Source: Bordetella parapertussis (GTDB lineage: Bacteria > Pseudomonadota > Gammaproteobacteria > Burkholderiales > SG8-39). From it: a stretch of DNA of 6,893 nucleotides. Shown in pieces: positions 1-5,060 of this stretch. Location: positions 1-6,893 of the forward strand of contig CAMBSA010000096.1 of the NCBI GenBank assembly GCA_945869935.1, read 5' to 3'. How positions within the stretch are numbered: the stretch's first letter is position 1; the number at the start of each line of letters is the position of its first letter. The translations under genes were made by a program, and so were the position numbers. The notes beneath the pieces are model-generated. The model saw nothing but the letters and a program-made list of their open reading frames with translations. It was not told the DNA's origin and made no database searches.

Positions 1-238
1 CCCCAGCCTGCGTTGAAGATCGGCAAATCCTGTCGCCCCGCCCGTAACCATCGAAGTCAAGTCCCCCTGACACTCCATGACTAGCTTAACGCGGCGCCCG
101 GAAATCGGTTGTCCGCTGAATGATGACGCCTGCACGATCTCCTACTCCCGAGAAACAACACTCGCCGGCTCTGCTAGTCTCGCCGGCAGTTTGAAGTTAC
201 GCAACAAATCCGACCGGCAAATCAGCGAGGTGAGACAA
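1..238. other. Left-edge region with no supported gene
   Basis: I find no gene here that I can defend. An open frame runs off the left edge on the minus strand, with candidate ATGs at 76-78 and 49-51; the second would begin MVTGGATGFADLQRRLG. It is too short to assign. On the plus strand the frame from ATG 77 stays open into the next gene, but that ATG lacks a ribosome binding site and the peptide before residue 55 looks non-coding. A 9-bp direct repeat, CTCGCCGGC, occurs at 161-169 and 179-187. The stretch probably holds the promoter of the gene at 239, but I could not pick out convincing -35/-10 boxes. Confidence 0.5.
227..234 (+). promoter_or_regulatory. Ribosome binding site for the small gene at 239
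   Basis: The sequence GAGGTGAG lies 4 nt before the ATG at 239-241, and its GAGG core lies 8 nt before it. This is a good Shine-Dalgarno match. It fixes the start at 239 rather than at the upstream in-frame ATG at 77 or the downstream ATG at 248. Confidence 0.7.
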
Positions 239-550
239 ATGGAAATTATGGTCAAGGATGATCTGACGATCGAGATCGGCGATCCGCTCAACTTTCGCAA
301 ATTCAGCCTGAAAGTCGCGCACCCGGCGAGCGCCACCGAGCGCGTGGCTGGGGCGTGCAAGGGTCTGGCAACCCTCGAGGCGGACGGCCATGCATGGGTG
401 GATGCCCAGCGCCTGCTCGACTGGCCGGGCCTGCGCGATGACCCGAAATGGAGCGAAGGCATTCGCGCGATGATCGAGAAAGCACGCCCCCACGGATGGA
501 TTGCCGACGACCCTCTGCGGATCAAGGCGCACATCGACTGGGCCTCCTGA
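239..550 (+). CDS. Small conserved-looking protein of unknown function
   Basis: This gene encodes 103 residues that I do not recognise, so no function is assigned. The protein has no signal peptide, membrane segment or Cys/His metal motif, so it is probably cytoplasmic. It is mildly acidic (about 17 Asp/Glu against 14 Lys/Arg) and has five tryptophans (W53, W62, W71, W87, W101). The last four sit in a C-terminal half rich in Asp, Trp and Pro, containing the stretches WPGLRDDPKW and PHGWIADDPLRIKAHIDW. The pattern looks like a compact all-in-one domain rather than a fragment. The start is set by the strong GAGGTGAG site; a frame from ATG 77 would add 54 residues of unlikely sequence without a binding site. 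It stands alone, converging on the decarboxylase gene with only 24 bp between stop codons. Coding is likely because of the start signal and composition, but homologues have not been checked. Confidence 0.72.
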   Translation: MEIMVKDDLTIEIGDPLNFRKFSLKVAHPASATERVAGACKGLATLEADGHAWVDAQRLLDWPGLRDDPKWSEGIRAMIEKARPHGWIADDPLRIKAHIDWAS

Positions 551-558
551 GAGAGGCC
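541..558. terminator. Hairpin between convergent genes, weak terminator candidate
   Basis: GGCCTC (541-546) and GAGGCC (553-558) form a perfect 6-bp stem around a 6-nt loop. The hairpin overlaps the stop codon of the small gene and lies 17 bp beyond the decarboxylase stop. Its symmetry would let it act on both converging transcripts. No run of T follows on either strand, so it does not meet the usual intrinsic terminator pattern. Confidence 0.3.
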
Positions 559-574
559 TGCCGCACCCCGCGTA

Positions 575-2824
575 TCAGGGCTGGAGCACGCAATCCACGT
601 AGAACCGGGAGCCCTGCTCGCCCGGTTCTTCCACCAGACCGTGTATGTCCGTTTCGAACCCGGGGAATTTCGCGTTGAATTCACGCGCAAACTGCAGATA
701 CCGCACGATAGTCGAATTGAACCGCTCGCCCGGGATCAGCAGGGGAATGCCCGGCGGGTACGGGGTCAGCAGCACGCTGGTCACTCGCCCCTCCAGATGA
801 TCGATCTCCACGCGTTCGATTTCGCGGTGCGCCAGCATCGCGTAGGCATCCGAGGGCTTCATCGCCGGCTGCATGTCCGAGAGATACATCTCTGTGGTGA
901 GCCTCGCTACATCGTTTGCGCGATATATGCCGTGAATCTGATCGCAAAGATCGCGAAGCCCGGTGCCTTCATAGCGCGGCTGCGACTGGCAGAAGTCCGG
1001 CAGCATCCGCCACATCGGCTGGTTCTTGTCGTAGTCGTCCTTGAACTGCTGCAATGCGGCCACCAGGGTGTTCCAGCGACCCTTGGTGATCCCGATAGTG
1101 AACATGATGAAGAACGAGTAAAGACCGGTCTTCTCCACGATCACGCCATGTTCCGCGAGATATTTCGTGACGATGGACGCGGGGATGCCGGTCTTCGCGA
1201 ATTTTCCCGACACGTCAAGGCCCGGGGTGATGATCGTCGCCTTGATCGGGTCAAGCATGTTGAAGCCCGGCGCGAGATTGCCGAATCCGTGCCATTTGTC
1301 GTTCGCACGCAGGACCCAGTCCTCGCGTGATCCGATGCCCTCGGGCGCAAGCTTCTCGGGACCCCAGACCTTGAACCACCAGTCCTTGCCCCACTCGTCG
1401 TCCACCTTGCGCATCGCGCGGCGGAAGTCGAGCGCCTCGGCGATCGACTCCTCCACCAGCGCGGCCCCGCCGGGAGGTTCCATCATCGCCGCCGCCACGT
1501 CGCAGGACGCGATGATCGCGTACTGCGGGCTGGTGGAACTGTGCATCAGGTAGGCCTCGTTGAACACGTTGCGGTCGAGCTTTCGGTTCTGCGACTCCTG
1601 CACGAGGATCTGCGAGGCCTGCGAGATCCCCGCGAGCAGCTTGTGCGTGGAATGCGTGGCGAAGATCATCGAGTCCTTGCTGCGGGGGCGATCACGGCCG
1701 ATCGCGTGCATGTTCTTGTAGAAATCATGGAAGGTCGCGTGCGGCAGCCAGGCCTCGTCGAAGTGCAGCGTGTCGATCGTCGAATTGAGCGTCTCCTTGA
1801 GCGTCTCGACGTTGTAGAGCACGCCGTCGTAGGTACTCTGGGTTATCGTCAGTATCCGCGGCTTCTTGTTCTTCGCCTCCCGCGCGAACGGGTTCGCCTC
1901 GATCTTCTTGCGGATGTTCGCCGGGCTGAATTCCTCCAGCGATATCGGACCGATGATGCCCAGATGGTTCCGAGTCGGCGTGAGGAACACCGGGATAGCG
2001 CCGGTCATGATGATCGAGTGCAGCACCGACTTGTGGCAGTTGCGGTCGACCACGACGATGTCGCCCGGGGCGACAGTTGAATGCCACACCATCTTGTTCG
2101 ACGTCGACGTGCCATTGGTTACAAAAAAGCAGTGGTCCGCACCGAATATCCGCGCCGCATTGCGCTCCGAATTGGCGACCGGCCCGGTGTGATCGAGCAA
2201 CTGGCCGAGTTCGTCCACCGCATTGCACACGTCCGCGCGCAGCATGTTCTCACCGAAGAACTGATGGAACATCTGCCCCACCGGACTCTTGAGGAACGCC
2301 ACGCCGCCCGAGTGGCCGGGACAGTGCCAGGAATAGGAGCCGTCCTGCGCATAGTTGACCAGGGCGCGGAAAAACGGTGGCGACAGGCTGTCCAGATACG
2401 CGCGTGCCTCGCGGATGATGTGGCGGGCGACGAACTCCGGCGTGTCCTCGAACATGTGGATGAAGCCGTGCAGCTCACGCAGGATATCGTTCGGGATATG
2501 CCGCGAGGTCCGCGTCTCGCCGTAGAGATAGATCGGAATGTCGGCGTTCCGGAAGCGGATCTCTTCGATGAACTTGCGCAGCTTGAGTACTCCCGGGTCG
2601 AGTTCCGGCCCCGACGTGAACTCCTCGTCGTCGATGGACAGAATGAAGGCCGAGGCGCGGCTCTGCTGTTGCGCGAACTGGGAAAGATCGCCGTAACTCG
2701 TCGCGCCCAGTATCTCCATGCCCTCTTCCTCGATCGCCTTGGCGAGCGCCCGGATGCCGAGGCCACTGGTATTTTCGGAACGGAAATCCTCGTCGATGAT
2801 GACGATAGGAAAGCGGAACTTCAT
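575..2824 (-). CDS. PLP-dependent arginine (Orn/Lys/Arg) decarboxylase, AdiA type
   Basis: This is a fold-type I pyridoxal-phosphate decarboxylase of basic amino acids. It most likely converts arginine to agmatine and CO2 in the cytoplasm. The 749 residues are close to E. coli AdiA (about 755) and longer than CadA or SpeC. Domains in order: an N-terminal receiver-like wing domain (about 1-130); the PLP domain (about 150-450) with CPGHSGG (168-174), the phosphate-binding region GTSTSNK (238-244), STYDG near 330, LHFDEAW with D356 facing the PLP ring nitrogen, and THSTHKLL with Schiff-base lysine K395; then a C-terminal domain carrying YPPGIPLLIPGE and GFETDIHG. LHFDEAW and ATHSTHKLL favour AdiA over CadA, but ornithine or lysine cannot be excluded. 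All key residues are present. The start is firm: GGGAG lies 6 nt upstream, and an in-frame TGA at 2852-2854 precedes it with no other start between. No adiC-like antiporter is adjacent, which argues for polyamine synthesis rather than acid resistance. It appears to be transcribed alone from 3096-3124 with a long leader. Confidence 0.93.
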   Translation of the reverse strand: MKFRFPIVIIDEDFRSENTSGLGIRALAKAIEEEGMEILGATSYGDLSQFAQQQSRASAFILSIDDEEFTSGPELDPGVLKLRKFIEEIRFRNADIPIYLYGETRTSRHIPNDILRELHGFIHMFEDTPEFVARHIIREARAYLDSLSPPFFRALVNYAQDGSYSWHCPGHSGGVAFLKSPVGQMFHQFFGENMLRADVCNAVDELGQLLDHTGPVANSERNAARIFGADHCFFVTNGTSTSNKMVWHSTVAPGDIVVVDRNCHKSVLHSIIMTGAIPVFLTPTRNHLGIIGPISLEEFSPANIRKKIEANPFAREAKNKKPRILTITQSTYDGVLYNVETLKETLNSTIDTLHFDEAWLPHATFHDFYKNMHAIGRDRPRSKDSMIFATHSTHKLLAGISQASQILVQESQNRKLDRNVFNEAYLMHSSTSPQYAIIASCDVAAAMMEPPGGAALVEESIAEALDFRRAMRKVDDEWGKDWWFKVWGPEKLAPEGIGSREDWVLRANDKWHGFGNLAPGFNMLDPIKATIITPGLDVSGKFAKTGIPASIVTKYLAEHGVIVEKTGLYSFFIMFTIGITKGRWNTLVAALQQFKDDYDKNQPMWRMLPDFCQSQPRYEGTGLRDLCDQIHGIYRANDVARLTTEMYLSDMQPAMKPSDAYAMLAHREIERVEIDHLEGRVTSVLLTPYPPGIPLLIPGERFNSTIVRYLQFAREFNAKFPGFETDIHGLVEEPGEQGSRFYVDCVLQP

Positions 2825-2837
2825 CGGGTGCTCCCGA
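2824..2837 (-). promoter_or_regulatory. Hairpin hiding the decarboxylase ribosome binding site
   Basis: On the minus-strand RNA, UCGGG and CCCGA form a perfect 5-bp stem around the loop AGCA. The Shine-Dalgarno GGGAG (2831-2835) has its GGG in the stem, and the last paired base is the A of the AUG start codon. Translation initiation would need this hairpin to be melted. The hairpin is short, so it may be a modest brake rather than a switch by itself. Confidence 0.5.
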
Positions 2838-2918
2838 AAGAATGAATCAGGTCAGGGTTGAACAGACGCAGACAGCCGCGTGTGGCGACAGCACAAAACC
2901 ACAAATGCAGGACTGGAA

Positions 2919-2931
2919 CGGCCTCGGGCCG
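2919..2931 (-). promoter_or_regulatory. GC-rich hairpin in the decarboxylase leader
   Basis: CGGCC and GGCCG pair perfectly around a 3-nt loop (CGA on the minus strand). GAA/UUC pairs can extend the stem past a 2-nt bulge. No U tract follows directly; the nearest U-rich stretch lies more than 10 nt downstream. It is therefore a leader structure rather than a clear terminator. Confidence 0.35.
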
Positions 2932-2959
2932 CCTTCGGGGTACAGGGTCCACGCGGAGT

Positions 2960-2987
2960 GCGCTAGGCGGGTCTGGCCAGAGAGCGC
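2960..2987 (-). promoter_or_regulatory. Leader hairpin enclosing the mini-ORF stop codon
   Basis: GCGCU (2983-2987) and AGCGC (2960-2964) form a 5-bp stem. The loop contains the 10-bp palindrome TCTGGCCAGA (2972-2981). The UAG of the 17-codon frame (2963-2965) lies at the 3' side of the stem, so a ribosome terminating there would open it. This is geometry seen in the sequence; any regulatory effect is inferred. Confidence 0.35.
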
Positions 2988-3016
2988 CGGACAGCACGAA
3001 CGGAGACGATGCGCAT
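2963..3016 (-). CDS. Possible arginine-rich leader peptide (17 codons)
   Basis: This short frame lies inside the predicted decarboxylase leader and encodes MRIVSVRAVRRSLARPA. Five of its 17 residues are arginine, including an R-R pair and an R-P near the end. The Arg codons are mixed (CGC, CGT, CGG, CGC, AGA). A weak Shine-Dalgarno-like AGGCAGG (3026-3032) ends 9 nt before the ATG. If translated, it could let ribosome speed or stalling report arginine or polyamine status to the decarboxylase downstream, in outline like SpeFL upstream of enterobacterial speF, though the sequence is unrelated. Caution is needed: non-coding frames in GC-rich DNA are often Arg-rich, and a competing frame through the same leader is also open. 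Whether it is translated is unproven. Confidence 0.3.
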   Translation of the reverse strand: MRIVSVRAVRRSLARPA

Positions 3017-3095
3017 TGCGCGCTGCCTGCCTGTATGTGACCTGGTAGCCACTGGTGTGCTGTGCGTGTAGTTGGCGGATCTCGAAGACGCGCGG

Positions 3096-3124
3096 ACTAT
3101 AGCCCCGGGTCCCACGGGGGTCAA
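3096..3124 (-). promoter_or_regulatory. Sigma70-type promoter for the decarboxylase gene
   Basis: Reading the minus strand, TTGACC (3119-3124) and TATAGT (3096-3101) each match the consensus at 5 of 6 positions and are separated by exactly 17 bp. The spacer is very GC-rich and contains GGGACCC flanked by C and G runs, which could be an operator or simply composition. The discriminator after the -10 box (CCGCGCG) is also GC-rich, a trait of ppGpp-sensitive promoters in E. coli. The expected start is near 3089. The promoter lies 68 bp beyond the dcd stop codon. Confidence 0.7.
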
Positions 3125-3162
3125 GCGGTGAATACCCCGGACGACCACTCAGGCTGGCTGCA

Positions 3163-3184
3163 TCGGGCCGATCGCGGCGCCCGA
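3163..3184 (-). terminator. Hairpin after dcd, weak terminator candidate
   Basis: TCGGGC and GCCCGA form a 6-bp stem around a 10-nt GC-rich loop, beginning 7 nt after the dcd stop codon. No U tract follows, so if it terminates transcription it would be inefficient or Rho-assisted. It lies between dcd and the decarboxylase promoter, where a transcript boundary is expected. Confidence 0.3.
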
Positions 3185-3191
3185 CATTTGC

Positions 3192-3758
3192 CTACACCTT
3201 GGGCGGCGTGACGCCTGTCTGCCCCTGGTACTTCCCGCCCCGGTCCTTGTACGAGGTCTCGCAGACCTCGTCGGACTCGAAAAACAGCATCTGGGCGACG
3301 CCTTCGTTGGCGTAGATTTTCGCCGGCAAGGTCGTGGTGTTGGAGAATTCGAGCGTCACATGCCCTTCCCACTCCGGCTCCAGCGGCGTGACATTGACAA
3401 TTATGCCGCAGCGCGCATAGGTGGATTTGCCAAGACACACCACCAGCACGTTGCGCGGAATTCGGAAATACTCGACGGTCCGGGCAAGGGCGAACGAGTT
3501 GGGCGGAATAATGCAGACATCGCCGCTGAAGTCCACGAAGGACTTCTCATCGAAGGCCTTGGGATCGACGATCGTCGAATTGATGTTGGTGAAGATCTTG
3601 AACTCGCGCGAACAGCGCACGTCGTAGCCGTAGCTCGAGGTGCCGTAGGAAACGATCCGCCTGCCGTCGACCTGCTTGACCTGGCCGGGCTCGAAGGGTT
3701 CGATCATTCTCTGACCCTGCGCCGTGCGCCGGATCCACTTGTCGGACTTGATTGTCAT
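3192..3758 (-). CDS. dcd: dCTP deaminase
   Basis: This enzyme deaminates dCTP to dUTP and ammonia in the cytoplasm, feeding dUMP to thymidylate synthesis. The 188 residues are full length for the family, a homotrimer of the dUTPase-like beta fold. Visible features: the N-terminal [23 protein letters not shown] (about 37-48); [15 protein letters not shown]; the core GKSTYARCG (110-118) with S112 and R116; LEF with E137 matching the E. coli catalytic Glu138; and the C-terminal KYQGQTGVT (176-184) that closes over the nucleotide. Compared with E. coli, the strip between R116 and E137 is two residues shorter and reads NVTP where E. coli has HVTA. Whether it also hydrolyses dUTP, as in the M. jannaschii and M. 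tuberculosis bifunctional enzymes, cannot be decided here. The start follows the family. The frame is open far upstream, but that part overlaps apbC in another frame and is not coding. There is no clear Shine-Dalgarno, so translation may depend on apbC 35 bp upstream. Confidence 0.95.
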   Translation of the reverse strand: MTIKSDKWIRRTAQGQRMIEPFEPGQVKQVDGRRIVSYGTSSYGYDVRCSREFKIFTNINSTIVDPKAFDEKSFVDFSGDVCIIPPNSFALARTVEYFRIPRNVLVVCLGKSTYARCGIIVNVTPLEPEWEGHVTLEFSNTTTLPAKIYANEGVAQMLFFESDEVCETSYKDRGGKYQGQTGVTPPKV

Positions 3759-3793
3759 CGGGTTGGGTTCGTCGAAAAAAGCTTCGGGCCGCG

Positions 3794-4882
3794 TCAGGTG
3801 TTCTGGACCACTATGTTGGGGAACTTGGAACTCATGTCGCGCTGCAGATCCGCAATCCGGATCGCCACTTTGCGTGCGATCGCGCGGTAGGTTTCGGCAA
3901 CCGCGCCTTCGGGGTCCGCAACTACGGAAGGCTTGCCCGAATCCGCCTGTTCGCGGATATGGATATCCAGCGGCAACTGGCCGAGCAGTTCCGTGCCGTA
4001 GTCCTTGCACATCTTCTCTGCGCCGCCGGTGCCGAATATCGGTTCCTCGTGGCCGCAATTCGAGCAGATGTGAATGGACATGTTCTCCACGATGCCAAGG
4101 ATCGGTATTCCAACCTTCTCGAACATCTTCAGTCCCTTGCGCGCATCGAGGAGCGCAATATCCTGCGGCGTCGTCACGATCACGGCGCCCGTCACCGGGA
4201 CTTTCTGGGCAAGCGTGAGCTGGATGTCACCGGTACCCGGCGGCATGTCGACCACGAGGTAGTCGACGCCCTTCCAGTTGGTCTCCTTGAGCAGTTGCTC
4301 CAGCGCCTGGGTGACCATCGGCCCGCGCCAGACCATGGGCGTATCCATGTCGATCATGAAACCGATCGAACTCGCCTGGAGGCCGTGGCCGTTCATTGGC
4401 TCGATCGTCTTCCCGTCGATGGATTCCGGACGGCCGGTAATGCCAAGCATCATCGGCTGGGAGGGTCCGTAAATATCGGCATCCAGCATTCCGACCGTCG
4501 CGCCTTCCGCGGCCAGCGCGAGCGCGAGATTCACCGCGGTGGTGGATTTGCCCACCCCGCCCTTGCCCGACGCGACAGCAATGATGTTCTTTATTTCGGG
4601 CAGCAGTTTCACCCCGCGCTGCACCGAATGGGCCACGATGCGGCTGCTTACCGACACTTTCACTTCGCCAATGCCGGGGAGTGATCGCAGACGAGCCGCC
4701 ACCGCCTTGCGAATCGGCTCGAACTGGCTTTTCGCGGGATAACCGAGTTCGATCTCCACCGAGACGTTGGCGCCATCCACGGCCACCGACTTGACCGCCT
4801 TGCCGGATACGAGGTCGCGGCCGGTGTTCGGATCGAGCACTTCGCCAAGGGCGACTCTGACAGATTCCTGTGTATGGCTCAT
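3794..4882 (-). CDS. apbC: Iron-sulfur cluster carrier ATPase ApbC/Mrp
   Basis: This is a Mrp/NBP35-type P-loop ATPase that binds a bridging Fe-S cluster and delivers it to apo-proteins in the cytoplasm. The 362 residues match the family (E. coli Mrp is about 370). Residues 5-80 form the MIP18/DUF59 domain ([13 protein letters not shown]...). The ATPase domain carries the deviant Walker [10 protein letters not shown] (106-114, lysines K107 and K112), [10 protein letters not shown] (134-143), and the Walker B-like VDMPPGTGD (211-219). CSNCG at 273-277 supplies the C273-x-x-C276 pair that ligates the cluster. All motifs are intact. It is the first gene of a probable apbC-dcd operon, divergent from metG across 178 bp. 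Its Shine-Dalgarno is weak (GGGCGAG, about 6 nt from the ATG). The start at 4882 gives the N-terminus expected for the family. Confidence 0.95.
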   Translation of the reverse strand: MSHTQESVRVALGEVLDPNTGRDLVSGKAVKSVAVDGANVSVEIELGYPAKSQFEPIRKAVAARLRSLPGIGEVKVSVSSRIVAHSVQRGVKLLPEIKNIIAVASGKGGVGKSTTAVNLALALAAEGATVGMLDADIYGPSQPMMLGITGRPESIDGKTIEPMNGHGLQASSIGFMIDMDTPMVWRGPMVTQALEQLLKETNWKGVDYLVVDMPPGTGDIQLTLAQKVPVTGAVIVTTPQDIALLDARKGLKMFEKVGIPILGIVENMSIHICSNCGHEEPIFGTGGAEKMCKDYGTELLGQLPLDIHIREQADSGKPSVVADPEGAVAETYRAIARKVAIRIADLQRDMSSKFPNIVVQNT

Positions 4883-4910
4883 GAAAACTCGCCCGAAATG
4901 AAGAACGCGA

Positions 4911-4916
4911 ATTTTA
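4911..4916 (-). promoter_or_regulatory. Tentative -10 box for apbC-dcd
   Basis: On the minus strand this reads TAAAAT, a 5-of-6 match to TATAAT, 28 bp upstream of the apbC start. I could not find a good -35 box 16-18 bp further upstream, so the site may depend on an activator or be chance in an AT-rich patch. Confidence 0.25.
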
Positions 4917-4929
4917 CCGGTTTTAGACG

Positions 4930-4957
4930 GTGAAAGCGCCTAAACCCTTGCTAAAAT
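4930..4957 (+). promoter_or_regulatory. Probable sigma70 promoter for metG
   Basis: TAAAAT (4952-4957, 5 of 6 matches) is preceded by TGC, giving an extended -10 motif. GTGAAA (4930-4935, 4 of 6 to TTGACA) lies 16 bp upstream. The expected start is near 4964, leaving a leader of about 97 nt. The site lies in the only AT-rich part of the apbC-metG intergenic region. Confidence 0.45.
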
Positions 4958-4985
4958 TACGGTTTTAACAGCGCCCAACCAATTC

Positions 4986-5001
4986 GGGGAGATACCTTCC
5001 C
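4986..5001 (+). other. Small hairpin in the metG leader
   Basis: GGGGAG (4986-4991) and CTTCCC (4996-5001) form a 6-bp stem with one G-U pair and a 4-nt loop, about 20 nt after the predicted metG transcription start. It may stabilise the 5' end of the mRNA. There is no T-box-like structure and no terminator, so I see no sign of attenuation. Confidence 0.3.
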
Positions 5002-5060
5002 GCGCTTGCCTGACTTCAGGGTCGCCGCAGCAACCTGTGCGCGTTCCGAAAGAAACAACC

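Larger units (their letters stand above)
2825..3089 (-). promoter_or_regulatory. Long 5' leader of the decarboxylase mRNA, possible riboregulator
   Basis: If transcription starts about 7 nt after the TATAGT box (near 3089), the decarboxylase mRNA has a leader of about 265 nt, much longer than needed for translation. In transcript order it contains a GCGC-AAT-GCGC mini-hairpin over the start of a 17-codon Arg-rich frame (2963-3016), a hairpin spanning that frame's stop codon (2960-2987), a GC hairpin (2919-2931), a UGUGG/CCACA stem (2881-2903), and the occluding hairpin at the decarboxylase start (2824-2837). CCCGAAGG (2932-2939) can also pair with CUUUCGGG (2833-2840) in 8 contiguous base pairs including one G-U, competing with the last hairpin. 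I recognise no known riboswitch class. Regulation by arginine or polyamines is inference. Confidence 0.45.

Noticed and set aside
161..187. 9-bp direct repeat CTCGCCGGC with an 18-bp period, also able to form a GCCGGC stem
   Set aside because: There are only two copies, there is no T tract for a terminator, and it has no clear relation to a promoter.
21..223. 9-bp repeat CGGCAAATC at 21-29 and 215-223
   Set aside because: It is a single pair of short matches with no further symmetry, so chance is a sufficient explanation.
77..238. N-terminal extension of the small gene from the ATG at 77
   Set aside because: No ribosome binding site precedes ATG 77, whereas GAGGTGAG sits correctly before ATG 239.
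641..1330. A 229-codon plus-strand frame opposite the decarboxylase, and a similar one at 2081-2845
   Set aside because: Both are shadows of the decarboxylase gene and have no supported domains.
2821..2997. A second open frame through the leader, from GTG 2997 to a TGA overlapping the decarboxylase ATG (ATGA)
   Set aside because: The ATGA overlap is attractive, but the GTG has no Shine-Dalgarno and the 58-residue peptide resembles no protein. Its third-position GC looks lower than in the genes here. Long open frames are common in GC-rich non-coding DNA.
2842..3048. Plus-strand frames in the 2825-3191 gap (2842-3048 and 2858-3040)
   Set aside because: They oppose the predicted leader RNA, lack good start signals and have unremarkable sequence.
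3759..4058. 100-residue N-terminal extension of dcd
   Set aside because: It overlaps apbC in another frame, reads as Arg-rich shadow sequence, and the family starts at [11 protein letters not shown].
3752..4684. A 310-codon plus-strand frame opposite apbC
   Set aside because: It is antisense to apbC, whose Walker and CxxC motifs are clear. Its composition is His/Arg-rich, typical of a shadow frame.
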